Below, one piece after another: positions 35,601 through 43,074 of a stretch of DNA of 64,000 bases (position 1 is its first letter; every line of letters begins with the position of its first letter). The translations under genes and the position numbers were made by a program. This stretch comes from Limnomonas spitsbergensis. Its lineage: Eukaryota; Chlorophyta; Chlorophyceae; Chlamydomonadales. Below the pieces are notes generated by a model. The model was not told the origin of the DNA. It saw only the letters and a list, made by a program, of their open reading frames with translations, and made no database searches. The stretch covers positions 8,556,001-8,620,000 of the forward strand of contig JAYJMM010000123.1 of assembly GCA_037349105.1 (NCBI GenBank). The letters run 5' to 3'.

Positions 35601-38600
35601 GTCATCGGAGCTAGCAGGGGACGGTGGCGGAGCGGGAGAGGGTGGCGGGTCTCAGTTTCCGTCGTCGGGACATGCGGGGGGCGGCCTCATGTCTCAGCTG
35701 CTTAGGCTGTGTGAGAACTTGGTGGAGAGCAGCAACGACCAGGTGAGGGGGCAAGGGTGAAGGGAGGGGGAAAGGGTGAAGGGAGGGTGAAGGGAGGGAG
35801 GGAGGAAGGCAGGGTGAAGGGAGGGTGAAGGGAGGGATGGAGGAAGGAAGGGTGAAGGGAGGGAGGGAGGGAGGAAGGCAGGGTGAAGGGTGGAAGGGAG
35901 GGAGGAAGGAAGGGAGGGTGAAGGGAGGGAGGGAGGAAGGAAGGGTGAAAGGATGGAGGGAGAGAGGGTGGAGGGAGGGAGAGAGGGTGAAGGGATGGAG
36001 GATTGAGGGAGGGAGGAGGCAGGGAGGGTTTAGCAGCTCTCCATGCCCACCTTGTCCCATCATGTATCCCCCTGCTGACGAAGGAAAAAACGACAAGGGT
36101 ACTGCAATGTCAGGCCGACCTGCAGTGCATTGTTTTAGTGGGCAACAAAGCACCTGAGACGGGCAGCTGCCCAGCTGCCCCTGGGCTGATGAGGACCCTA
36201 CGTTGACCAGCCTACAGCCGGTAGCCCAGACAACACGACGTGTTGCCTCTGTCCTCCTGGCTGCAGGCCATGCTGCAGCTGAAATGTAGCTGAACTGCAG
36301 CTGAATTGTGGTTAAATTGTAGCTTAAGCACCCTTATAAGCAGTTCTGACCTGTTGAGGTGTGTACTACCTCTCAGCCAAGCAAGCCGTGGCTTGACTGC
36401 AGTCAAAAGCTCTCTTAAATAGTGACATCGCACACCACCGGTGCAGACCTACAGCATACAGGCGCTGTGACTAGCTTGCAGCTGGTGCCTCTGAGATCAA
36501 CCTTGGTGCAGACATATTATGACACACAACACAACACACACCGATCTTCACCCTCTTGATCCACACGTAGGTCAACGGCATCCTGTGCTCGTTACTTGCT
36601 CGGCCTGCTGTGTGTTGATTTCAGCAAGATATTTCCAAGGTCACACTTCCAAATACTGTTCACCCTGCTGATCCACACCTACATAAACGGCATGCTGTAC
36701 TCGTTTCTAGCTCGGCCTGCTGTGTGTTGAATGCAGCTAGATATTTTCCAAGTTCACACTTCTTCATACTTTTTGCCCTGCAGATCCGCACCTACGTCAA
36801 CGGCATGCTGTACTCGGTGCTGGCCCACCCTGCTGTACGCGAGGAGGCGGTACGGCGGGGCCTGCCCATCCTGCTGCAGGCGGTGGCCCTGCACTCGCCG
36901 GAGGTGTTTGCCTCTCAGATTCAGCATATTTTGGAAAGGGTGGGTTGTGGGGGAAGGGGCTTAGACGCTTGAACCTTCACACGCATGAAAGCAGTACTGG
37001 TATTAGTCTGGTGGTGTATCGGAGTAATGATGCGGGTTTTTGGTGTGGCTTAATGTCATACCCCTGGTAAATGCAAGTTCACACTTCACAGTTTTTATTA
37101 CCGGTAAGGGTACCAGTATTCAAATTCGAAATCAGAAGCCCCATAATGTAAATTGATGGAAGTTCAGATCTTCTGTGAGGCGGAGAGGAGGCCGGCCACA
37201 CAAATGTTTGAAAACCGGTACTGGTGATGTTCAACTTACAAATTAAATATTCTTGAATGCAGCAGAGCAACGGCCGGCACAGCATTATTTGAAAAGCATT
37301 GCCAGTATTCAAATTCAGGTGTACCGGTAAATCCTCTTCCATACAACATGAAAATGAAAATCCAGGACGCCGGTGTAGCAGAGCAGCGGCCGGCACAGCA
37401 ATATTGGAGTGGAATCAATGTACCGGCACCGGTATCAACATTTTACCCCCCCCCCTTTGACATGTGCTTGTGTGGATATTCAGATTGACGGCGAGGCGGA
37501 ACAGAGACCTGCCACAGCGATCGCCCGGGGCGACGAATCCGACGACGCTGACGGCGAGGAGGGCGACGCGTTTTACAACGACGAAGACGCGTTTGCTGAC
37601 GTGGAGATGGCTCCGGAGACTTTGGATCCGGACTCTGGTGAGCACTGGCTTGCAGTGTTTCATTGTTTGCATACTGAAGCTACAATTAAGTTGCATGAAA
37701 GCTCGTGCACTGCCGCTGCCCGCTCACGCCCCTTTCCCGCTACAGATGCCTTGCAGGGGGAGCCGCTGCTGTGTTCGCGCTATCTAGCCGGCACCGAGGA
37801 GGCGCAGCAGCAGGCCCAGCAGCATCTGCGTTCCTCCAGGGTAGCAGCTGCGGCAGTCGAGGCTTCCTCGACCTCGTTGGTCGTCTCGTCGACCGCCGCG
37901 CTTGCCGCCAGATTCCGAGCTTCCGCCGCAGTCGGCGCCAGCCAGTTGGGATGCGGCCTTGCAGCCAGCTTCCGCACATCGGCCGCCATTGGTGCCAGCC
38001 AGGTGGGACGCAGCCTTTCGACCATCCTGCACTGTTGCAATGCACCTGTCACTACCTGCTGGTCATGTGGCCCGAATTGTGCGGGTGCCCCTTCCAGTTT
38101 GCCTCCGCTTTGCTGTTTATAAAGGAAGGAGGACCGATGGTGGTAGGCAAAGTACACTTGCTTCAATTCGAACTCTGTCTTCCGCCCCATGATTGCTGAC
38201 CATGACTACGACCTCGTGCCATGACCCCACCCCGCCCCGCCCACCATGGTCCAGCCAGCCCCACGTGCACCAACACCCCGCCCTGCCCCGCCCCTCCCCC
38301 GTACCACCTCCCGGCCCCTATTATGTCCCCCCCCCCACACACACACCATCAGGTGGCCCAGGCTGTTGTTGAGAGCTCATCCTATGCAGTGGGTGCATCC
38401 ATGTCGTTCAACGAGGAAGCTGAAGCTGCTGCGCAAGAGCTTTCGCGCAGCATCGACGGTCCTGTAGGTGCCGCCTCGCTAATGAGAGAGGACTTATGGA
38501 GTCCTCAAGGGGTGGCGGCTCTGCTAGGAAACTCGGTGGCAAAGTCCGTGGTGTCAGTGGCAGGCGTGCACTCCCGCGCTTCAGCCGCAGGGTCAGGGCA

Positions 38601-39549
38601 GGGCGACAGGGCTTGGACAGTGGGAGGCACTGCTTTGATAGCGAGTCTGGAGGAGTCAGATTCGGAGGAGCCGCCTGAGGAGGCCAGCGCAAGACATGGT
38701 GCGGATGGCTATGCCTCAAGTGCAGCAGCGGGTGCTGCCGTGCGAGCCCCGGAGACCGAGGCCGCGGCAGTCCGGGCATCCGCGGCAGACACGGACGGTG
38801 CAAGCGGCTCGACGGCAGGGCCCAGCAGCGTCGGGACTTCTGCGGCTGGGCCCACCTCGCTGTCACGCCCTGTCACGCCATTGGTGCCGCACACTTTGCT
38901 GGCGACCCAGGTGACAAGGATGTCCACCTCGCAAGCGCCGGATGTGGTTGACGAGTGGGAGGCGCAGGCGGTTGTCGATGAGGAGGCAGCCATTCCTGAA
39001 GAAATGATAGTAGCTGCTGAGCAGTCACCGCCAGGTGTGGTTGATGAGGTCCTGACAGATGTTGTGGACGAGGTCCCAACAGACGTGGTGGAGGAGCTAC
39101 CGGCAGATATCGCTGATGAGCTCCTGACAGGTGTGGCTGAGGAGCTCCCGACAGATGTGGCTGAGGAGCTCCCGACAGATGCGGCTGAGGCCTCGCACGC
39201 TCAGGAGCCCCAGGGCAGAGTGCCAGTGTTCGTGCGGGATGATGTGGAGGATCCCCATCCCAGCGCTGCGCTCGCCTCAGTTGGGAAACCTCAGAGTGCT
39301 GCGGGGAGGGACTGGCCCGCCTCAGCGGAGAAACCTGGAAGTGCTGCCCGGAATTGCCCGCCCGCATATGTTGAGAATCCTGGGAGTGCTGCAGGGAGAT
39401 CCATTCCGGCCAGAGACCCGGCAGGGCATTCCGCGAGGAAGCAGCGGACCCGCATGGCCTCTGATAAGACGGGTGCCAATAATGGGCTGCTGCCTGAGAT
39501 CACGGGTTCCAAGGTGGTTCTTCGCTCTCATGGGAAGGGGGGTAGATAG
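20616..39549 (+). CDS. ARMC9: ARMC9 orthologue (LisH and armadillo-repeat ciliary protein)
   Basis: ARMC9 proteins act at the basal body and cilium, partnering TOGARAM1 in vertebrates (family knowledge). Exons: 20616-20864 (Lis[21 protein letters not shown]), 22594-22692, 25061-25210 ([16 protein letters not shown]), 25963-26044 ([11 protein letters not shown]), 26864-26973, 28132-28558 (poly-Gln), 29393-29618, 30191-30304 ([14 protein letters not shown]), 31769-31825, 33189-33290, 34273-34845 ([17 protein letters not shown]), 35440-35742 ([17 protein letters not shown]), 36784-36939 ([19 protein letters not shown]), 37484-37637 (acidic), 37746-38002 ([10 protein letters not shown]), 38353-39549. 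Phases agree at every junction except 22692/25061, where an exon (expected to hold the conserved YLHIHFA-like segment) was not found. The donor after 38002 is uncertain (37839 is an alternative). The C-terminus is disordered with [11 protein letters not shown] repeats. Introns hold many decayed exon copies. Confidence 0.85.
20990..21985 (+). repeat. Decayed copies of ARMC9 exon 1 donor edge
   Basis: The 3' end of exon 1 (GGCGGGACAATCTGAAGGCA, then GACATGGTGCGAGC) recurs in intron 1 at about 20998-21040, 21171-21218, 21462-21504 and 21925-21975 as (G)GGACAAGCTGAGGG(T/C)AG(G/A)CATGGTGCGAGC-like sequence. Phrases such as GGCATGC and GGAAAGGGG are also shared. These copies carry the donor; none is followed by further conserved coding sequence. 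Confidence 0.75.
22715..23085 (+). repeat. ~184-bp tandem pair in ARMC9 intron
   Basis: Two copies joined head to tail, each running from CACATGAGGCAGAC through GGGCAAC(G/A)(A/G)CCCACCCTAAA, a CCCTAAACC-type telomere-like stretch, GAAGGTGACAGCTACCACCA and GGTGTGAGGTC(T/C)AGGGCCTA. Identity is high, with few differences, so this is a fairly recent duplication. No coding function. Confidence 0.85.
23225..23365 (+). repeat. Dispersed element family A, short copy
   Basis: It has GGGCCCATTGGGACCAAGCC, an internal triplication of CAACGGC, ATCGGCCACAGGCTGG and the tail ATGTAGCTGAACTGTAGCTG. It is related to the copies at 23640 and 24712 and lies in the same ARMC9 intron. Confidence 0.5.
23640..23790 (+). 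repeat. Dispersed element family A copy
   Basis: CGGCTACATG start, GGCCCGAATGGGACCAAACC core, CTCTGGCCAGAGGCTGG and the ending TTAGCTGACACGTTGCT. It is clearly homologous to 78-240 and lies in the ARMC9 intron between exons 22594-22692 and 25061-25210. Confidence 0.65.
24411..24556 (+). repeat. Dispersed element family B, copy 1
   Basis: About 145 bp with GTGTGAGTGCTTGCTGGTCG, CCTTTCCTGTTCCTGCTCGC, a GTCGACTAGGGCCAC phrase and an end at GGTTGGGTGGCCAGCCTCAC. Copies are at 25313-25466 and 54085-54225, all on the plus strand. Non-coding interspersed repeat. Confidence 0.75.
24712..24872 (+). repeat. Dispersed element family A copy
   Basis: Starts with doubled CCGGCTACA, has GGCCCGATTGGGACCAAACT exactly as in the copy at 78-240, then GGCCTGTGGCCGG and GCTGACATGTAG. 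It lies in the same ARMC9 intron as two other copies. Confidence 0.65.
25313..25466 (+). repeat. Dispersed element family B, copy 2
   Basis: GTGTGAGTGCTTGTTGGTCA, CCTTTCCTGTTCCTGTTCGT, GGGCCACGTGTGCACCCGGG and GGTTGGGCGGCCGGCCTCAC match the copy at 24411 block for block. It sits in the ARMC9 intron after exon 25061-25210. Confidence 0.75.
26045..26200 (+). repeat. Decayed copies of ARMC9 exon 25963-26044 donor edge
   Basis: The exon end GAGCATCTGTTCCTCCCAGA, followed by GTGCGTGGG, is echoed at about 26088-26128 (ACCCGTTTCGTCCGGAGTGT) and 26152-26175 (GAGCATCTGTTTCTGCCACG), with a fainter trace near 26185. The copies are short (20-40 bases) and begin at the true donor. Confidence 0.6.
26290..26382 (+). 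other. Long imperfect hairpin in ARMC9 intron
   Basis: Arms 26290-26328 and 26344-26382 (39 bases each) are inverted copies with a few mismatches around a 15-base loop. The arm ends are ATAATGCT and AGCATTAT, and the inner ends TAATCACC and GGTGATTA. The arms are complementary as RNA in the sense of ARMC9 transcription. It could be a miniature inverted-repeat element or a small-RNA precursor. Confidence 0.65.
27060..27226 (+). repeat. Minisatellite in ARMC9 intron
   Basis: Units combine CTCAGTGTGTGAAATGTGTG with GATCCCCGATGTGGCAACA or GATCCCCGATGTCATG, about three to four copies. The open frames across it only reflect the repeat. It lies downstream of exon 26864-26973. Confidence 0.8.
28715..28930 (+). 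repeat. 20-bp minisatellite (GTGATCGCATGGGAGTGCTT)
   Basis: About ten tandem units of GTGATCGCATGGGAGTGCTT with substitutions. It lies in the ARMC9 intron after exon 28132-28558; a telomere-like TTTAGGG cluster lies at 28585-28617 between exon and array. Confidence 0.85.
29655..29700 (+). repeat. Copy of ARMC9 exon 29393-29618 donor edge
   Basis: The segment repeats, with three changes, the last 24 exon bases and the donor (ATCTTTGCCGGCGCCCGGGC, then GATGGTGAGGCCTGGTTGG). It is separated from the real one only by TGTTTAGGGTTAAGGGTTCA. Being this similar, it is a young example of the exon-edge duplications, and its donor looks intact. Confidence 0.85.
30060..30135 (+). repeat. Copy of ARMC9 exon 30191-30304 acceptor edge
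   Basis: An AACTAG acceptor is followed by an open frame [20 protein letters not shown], against [20 protein letters not shown] in the real exon about 120 bases downstream. The copy stops matching after CTGGT, before any donor, so it is a partial exon. The acceptor is preserved. Confidence 0.8.
30364..30436 (+). other. Near-perfect 33-bp-arm hairpin in ARMC9 intron
   Basis: Arms 30364-30396 and 30404-30436 are inverted repeats of 33 bases with two non-Watson-Crick positions (one G-U wobble and one G-A in RNA) around a 7-base loop GCAGGTA. Flanking sequence repeats parts of the arms (CTGTAGTGCCTTCGGTACA before, CTTCAGTGTGCC after). It lies 60 bases downstream of exon 30191-30304, on the sense strand. 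A small-RNA precursor or a miniature inverted-repeat element are both possible. Confidence 0.8.
30575..30850 (+). repeat. 21-bp minisatellite
   Basis: About 13 tandem units of AAGCAGTACGGCCTGTGGCA plus one base. Since 21 is a multiple of three, every frame stays open (AQAVRPV on the plus strand, CRTACATG and VPQAVLL on the minus), so these frames are not evidence for genes. Intronic in ARMC9. Confidence 0.9.
31855..32110 (+). repeat. Tandem copies of ARMC9 exon 31769-31825 donor edge
   Basis: The exon end and donor (ACCCAGCTGTCAACCCTGCA, GGTGCGCTGAAAAG) recur at about 31861, 31917, 31971 and 32065, in units of about 54 bases joined by GGGTTTAGGTTTTGGGG or GGGTTAAGG. The first three copies are nearly exact and keep the CAG|GTGCGC donor. 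Confidence 0.9.
32330..32535 (+). repeat. ~33-bp minisatellite
   Basis: About six units of CAGTACATCTGAACACAACC followed by TTCAGCAGTACAG. Intronic in ARMC9, with no conserved coding sequence. Confidence 0.85.
32940..33125 (+). repeat. Decayed copies of ARMC9 exon 33189-33290 acceptor side
   Basis: CAAGCGCAGATGCTGGCAGA followed by GGGGGTGTGCGCC (about 32947-32980), and TGTCTGTACGCAAATGCTCG followed by CAGAGGGTGTAGC (about 33080-33113), resemble the start of the real exon (TGTCTGTCCGCCAATGCGCA, CTCCTGGAGGAGGGTGCCC). Both lie upstream in the intron and are substantially mutated. Confidence 0.55.
33300..33700 (+). repeat. ~65-bp minisatellite
   Basis: Imperfect units with GGACGGGGGCGCTGGAGCAA, AAGGGCTGATGCTGGAAACA and TATAAGAGAGGGAC. 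It begins directly after the donor of ARMC9 exon 33189-33290. The pyrimidine-rich minus-strand frames are repeat artefacts. Confidence 0.85.
34925..35235 (+). repeat. Three copies of ARMC9 exon 34273-34845 donor edge
   Basis: The exon's last 48 bases (encoding [15 protein letters not shown]) recur at 34932-34980, 35055-35100 and 35188-35235, still translating as [28 protein letters not shown] and [15 protein letters not shown]. The last keeps a good donor (AAG|GTAGGT). Units of 120-130 bases also share GATCTGGATCAAGGAGGGG and GGTGCAGAT. Confidence 0.9.
35748..36030 (+). repeat. Polypurine minisatellite
   Basis: About 280 bases of almost pure purine on the plus strand, built of GGGAGGGTGAAGGGAGGGAG-type units. 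It begins at the donor of ARMC9 exon 35440-35742. Such mirror-like purine tracts can form triplex or G-quadruplex structures (established knowledge). The Pro/Ser/Leu minus-strand frame is an artefact. Confidence 0.9.
36196..36345 (+). repeat. Dispersed element family C, copy 1
   Basis: Ends in AGCTGAAATGTAGCTGAACT and GTAGCTTAAGCACCCTTATA. Related ends occur at 56406-56525 and 61745-61850, and inverted at 39780-39895. Short non-coding interspersed repeat; the tail resembles that of family A. Confidence 0.55.
36560..36745 (+). repeat. Two copies of ARMC9 exon 36784-36939 acceptor edge
   Basis: GATCCACACGTAGGTCAACG and then GGCATCCTGTGCTCGTTACT (about 36559-36615), and GATCCACACCTACATAAACG and then GGCATGCTGTACTCGTTTCT (about 36669-36725), mirror the real exon start at 36783 (GATCCGCACCTACGTCAACG, GGCATGCTGTACTCGGTGCT). 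All three are preceded by TTCACCCT or TTGCCCT. Period about 105-110 bases. Confidence 0.9.
37190..37412 (+). repeat. Imperfect ~120-bp tandem repeat in ARMC9 intron
   Basis: Two to three units with GCAGAGCA(A/G)CGGCCGGCACAGCA, AATATT or ATTATTTG, and AACCGGTA or TACCGGTA. It lies between exons 36784-36939 and 37484-37637. No coding content. Confidence 0.65.
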
Positions 39550-39779
39550 GACAGAGGCTGGCAGCGTTGGGCCAGAGCGTAAAGGTGAAGTGTGACTTAT
39601 CATGAGCCGGGTAGCTCTGGCCCTCACTTGGACACTGGCTCTGATGGCGGGCCTTCATTGCATTAATTTAAATTGATTTAAAGATACCGGTAGGCAATTT
39701 GGTCTTTACACGTCTTTAAAGAGTAGAAAAAGCGGGGATCCCTGCAGTAGATGGTAGTAGCAGATAGAGTGGAACACTG

Positions 39780-39895
39780 CTTATTTAGGGTGGTTGAGCT
39801 GCATGTCGGCCACAGGCCAAGGCTTATGACCAGGCTGCCCTGGTGCGGCCTGCCCTGTTGCTTGAGCTACGTGCCGTTGTCAGGTGACGGCTTAG
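39780..39895 (-). repeat. Dispersed element family C, inverted copy
   Basis: On the minus strand it reads CGTAGCTCAAGCAACAGGGC and ends in GCAGCTCAACCACCCTAAAT, matching 61745-61850 (CGTAGCTCAAGCAACAGGGC). It occupies the middle of the 600-base gap between the ARMC9 stop and the TXNDC9-like start. Confidence 0.65.
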
Positions 39896-39929
39896 TCCAG
39901 ATTGGACCATTGGCCTAGTACGCTCACAC

Positions 39930-39988
39930 GACATAAACTGACACATTGAGTTCTGCATTGCATAAACTGACACATTGAGTTCTGCATT
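39930..39988 (+). repeat. Perfect tandem duplication upstream of the TXNDC9-like gene
   Basis: CATAAACTGACACATTGAGT followed by TCTGCATTG occurs twice in a row without change, about 160-220 bases before the start codon. It is a recent duplication in the probable promoter. Confidence 0.85.
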
Positions 39989-40149
39989 GATTTGAGGGTG
40001 GCCGAAGGCAAGCCTGATCTGCCAGACCCACTGGTGGATCTATTTTCGGGGTATACGGAGTGTGACACCATGGCGCGGCATTAGCGGCAGCAGCAGCGGC
40101 TTATCTGCTTAATTTGGTTTGCAATCTCCTTAACAAAGAGAAGTTCAGC

Positions 40150-41019
40150 ATGTCGCATAAGGAAGTTCTTCAGCAGGCACTGGGCATGGTCGCTGCCCAG
40201 CTAGAGCGACAGATAGACGACGAAATCACCCACCTGGATAATTTAGGAGAGGCAGACATCTCGGCCATCCGTCAGAGGCGAATGGCAGAGATGCGCAAGA
40301 AACAAGAGAAGACTAAGGAGTGGCTGGCCAAGGGGCACGGCGAATACTCGGAAATTCTGACTGAGAAGGATTTCTTCGATACCATGAAGGGCGAGGAGCG
40401 AATGATTTGCCACTTCTTCAGAGAGAACTGGCCTTGCAAGGTCAGCTTAGAGTTTTGCCTGCGTCAACGAACACTCTTCGACGCGAGACTCCGTCATCGC
40501 GACTTGCACAGTTTTTGCAGTATGAACCATCTGATCTAGCATATTGATTCGCAGGTCATGGACAAGCACATGAGCATACTGGCAAAGTCGCACCTAGAGA
40601 CGAAGTTTGTCAAGGTGGGTCGCGTGTAAGTCCAAGGGCTGTGCAATTCTACCCGTCTGCAGGCTGCGAATTTCCTCTCATTTATTGATTAACAACACAA
40701 TTTGCCTCGCATGTCCCACCTTTCGCAGATCAACGCCGAGAAAAGCCCTTTCCTGACAGAAAGATTGAAAATCTTCATGTTACCAACACTGGCATTGATA
40801 AAGAACGAGAAGGTGGAGGATTACGTGGTCGGCTTCGATGCTTTGGGAGGCAAGGATGACTTCGAGACCGATTCCTTGGCAGCGCACTTGTCCAACGGAG
40901 GAATGCTCGACATCGACATGCCGAACACTCGGCCTCCAGGCACAGGGCAGACAAAGAACATACGGAAAGGAGGCCAGTTCAACAAGACAGGCTCGGACGA
41001 AGATTCCGACTTCGAATGA
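40150..41019 (+). CDS. TXNDC9: Phosducin-like 3 / thioredoxin-domain protein 9
   Basis: Family members (TXNDC9, PLP3) bind the CCT chaperonin and modulate actin and tubulin folding; they are cytosolic (established knowledge). Three exons, 40150-40440, 40555-40614 and 40729-41019, all joined at phase 0, give 213 residues. Residues 1-75 are a helical, charged N-terminus; AKGHGEYSEILTEKDFF is the hallmark before the thioredoxin-like fold, followed by ERMICHFFRENWPCK, KSHLETKFVKINAEKSPF and PTLALIKNEKVEDYVVGFD. The CXXC redox motif of true thioredoxins is absent, as is usual for this family. The tail is acidic (SDEDSDFE). The ATG at 40150 (MSHKEVLQQALGM) is chosen because the upstream in-frame sequence has no ATG. 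It is in the same direction as ARMC9, 600 bases downstream of its stop. Confidence 0.93.
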
Positions 41020-43074
41020 GGGGCCAAGGGGCCATGCAATGCATCTGTTGCCATGCATGTATCCGGCCGTCTTAGATTACTGCTTACAACGGGCATGAGC
41101 CTAATAGACCATGCAACGGTATGACAAGACAGGTTAGGTGCTTCAATTTTTTCGTCGTTTATTTACATTGCAGAGGTACCATGGGAAGTCTTGACATCTC
41201 CTTGCCCTGCTTCGCTTTTCTGTGATCTTTTGTTGCGCCCGCTGTATGAGGATTGTAGCAGGCCGGTCAAGAAGAGCCTGCAAGCGTGCGCAGCTGCATG
41301 ATCCCCACCCTTTTGGGAATTGTTTTCAATCTGCTCAGCATCAAGCACTTCAACTGGAGCGCTCGAAACAACTGCATGCTAGAGCTATGGAAGGTCCAGA
41401 GGGGGCTTGCATTGCATGTGCAGCAATAAAAGCTGGTGTTTTTTGGAATTGATTCAGGCTGTGCATGCTGACTAAGCCTTGTGTGGATAAAGATGCTCAA
41501 TGCAACCTCAGGATTTATTAGTTTTGACGCGTGTGTGCGTAACCAGACTTACCATCCTTCTAATTCGACCTCACATGGGGTGGCCCAAACCATAACTGTT
41601 GGAAGCGGCCTAACTGCTGGGACGCGCTTTTATTGACTGTCCGTAGCATAATTAGCATTTTGTTCTGAAGTGATACCGATATTTCACTGCATGGCATTGC
41701 CATTCCAGCTGGTACTTTTTCAAAAGGATGCCCATTTGCTCTGCTCAAGACCATAATTTTGAACCTCTTCAATTGGCGCACTTAAATCGTTTGGTGCATC
41801 TGCTGGTGACTAGGTTATGGTGCTCAAAATCCCTGATGAAACCATCAACATTGGGAAGCAACAGGTAGGATGCCCTACTCGCTATTTTCAGGCAGTATCA
41901 CATGATAAACAAACATTGAGGGTCCTCCGGATGCCATGCCAGTCTCAATATCACTATCATCACCAGAGGACAGCTGGCCGCTTTCCCCCCTGGGTCTGCT
42001 ACATCAGGAACGTATACCAAGAAACTGTAAACGGCGTGCCATGATCCTGCCACCTCATGAGATGCCCATGTCTGGGTAACATACTGGCTTCACCTATAAC
42101 TCCACCTTGCACACTTTTTCCATGCTCCATCTTCCATGAAGGCTTTGGGTTGCTTAGCTGCCCCTTGACCCAGCCATGAAGGGAGAAGGGGACTCCGAAA
42201 GACGGTCGTTTCGCCATCTTCAGCAATCTTTAAGTGCCAACAGTACCAGCTCGAGAAATTAAACGTGGTGAGATTGGACGCAAAGAAGGGCTCCCCCGAA
42301 CATAATTGTCCATCTCAGGATGCAGATAAAGGGAAGAAACATGCGTTACATATGTAACTGTTGGCTTGGACGAGATTTCAGCTGGTGTAGGCTACAAGTC
42401 GACTGAGCAGCACATACAATGTGTTGTGTCCCGTTGCAGACGATCCATCTACTGTTTTCTAGAACCCAGCCAAAGATTCCAACTTTCAATAATAATATTA
42501 TACATATGAAGATGTAACTTCTGCGATAAAAGGTACTGATAATTGTTTCTGTGCTGCATGACTCAATCATGTAGGCTGACCCTGTCTTGACGAGAACATT
42601 TCACACACACCAGATTTTGAACACTTTCTGGACAGAGAGGCTTGAGGTTTCTTGGTGGGCTCATGTTTGTATATTACAAGAGGACGCTCCCAGCAAGCTA
42701 AGCAACACACGAATACATATGTATTCCACGGGCTCCTCATAAGCCTGGTCAGAAGCAGGGGAACACGAGTCAAAGGTCGAAATAAGACAACAAAGATTAG
42801 AATCCAAGCTCCCAGCTGTGGTCATATATTACGTGTCGTAAAGCCTGGCCCTAAGCAGTGAAAATAGAAAAGTGGCAAAGCAGACCTCGACGGGACACAA
42901 CGCCAGGTCCAACTGAACGGCAAGGCTCTGATACACCTTCTGTGTGTGGACACCCTTCAGCTCTCAAAATTCCAAAGCTGGTAACCTGTCATAGCTTCAT
43001 ATGAACAGGTTTGTCAAATGCTGGTCAGAGGAATTGAGGATCAGCTTATCCTCCTTCTGAAGCAGCGTCTACCC
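41020..43074. other. Intergenic region
   Basis: This is the gap between the convergent TXNDC9-like and ENT genes. I see no conserved coding segment on either strand, only short unrelated open frames. An AATAAA occurs near 41425 and may relate to 3'-end formation of the TXNDC9-like gene, but algal poly(A) signals vary, so this is weak. Confidence 0.5.

Noticed and set aside
35611..36153. Pro/Ser/Leu-rich protein on the minus strand
   Set aside because: The reverse of a polypurine repeat in an ARMC9 intron; no conserved sequence.
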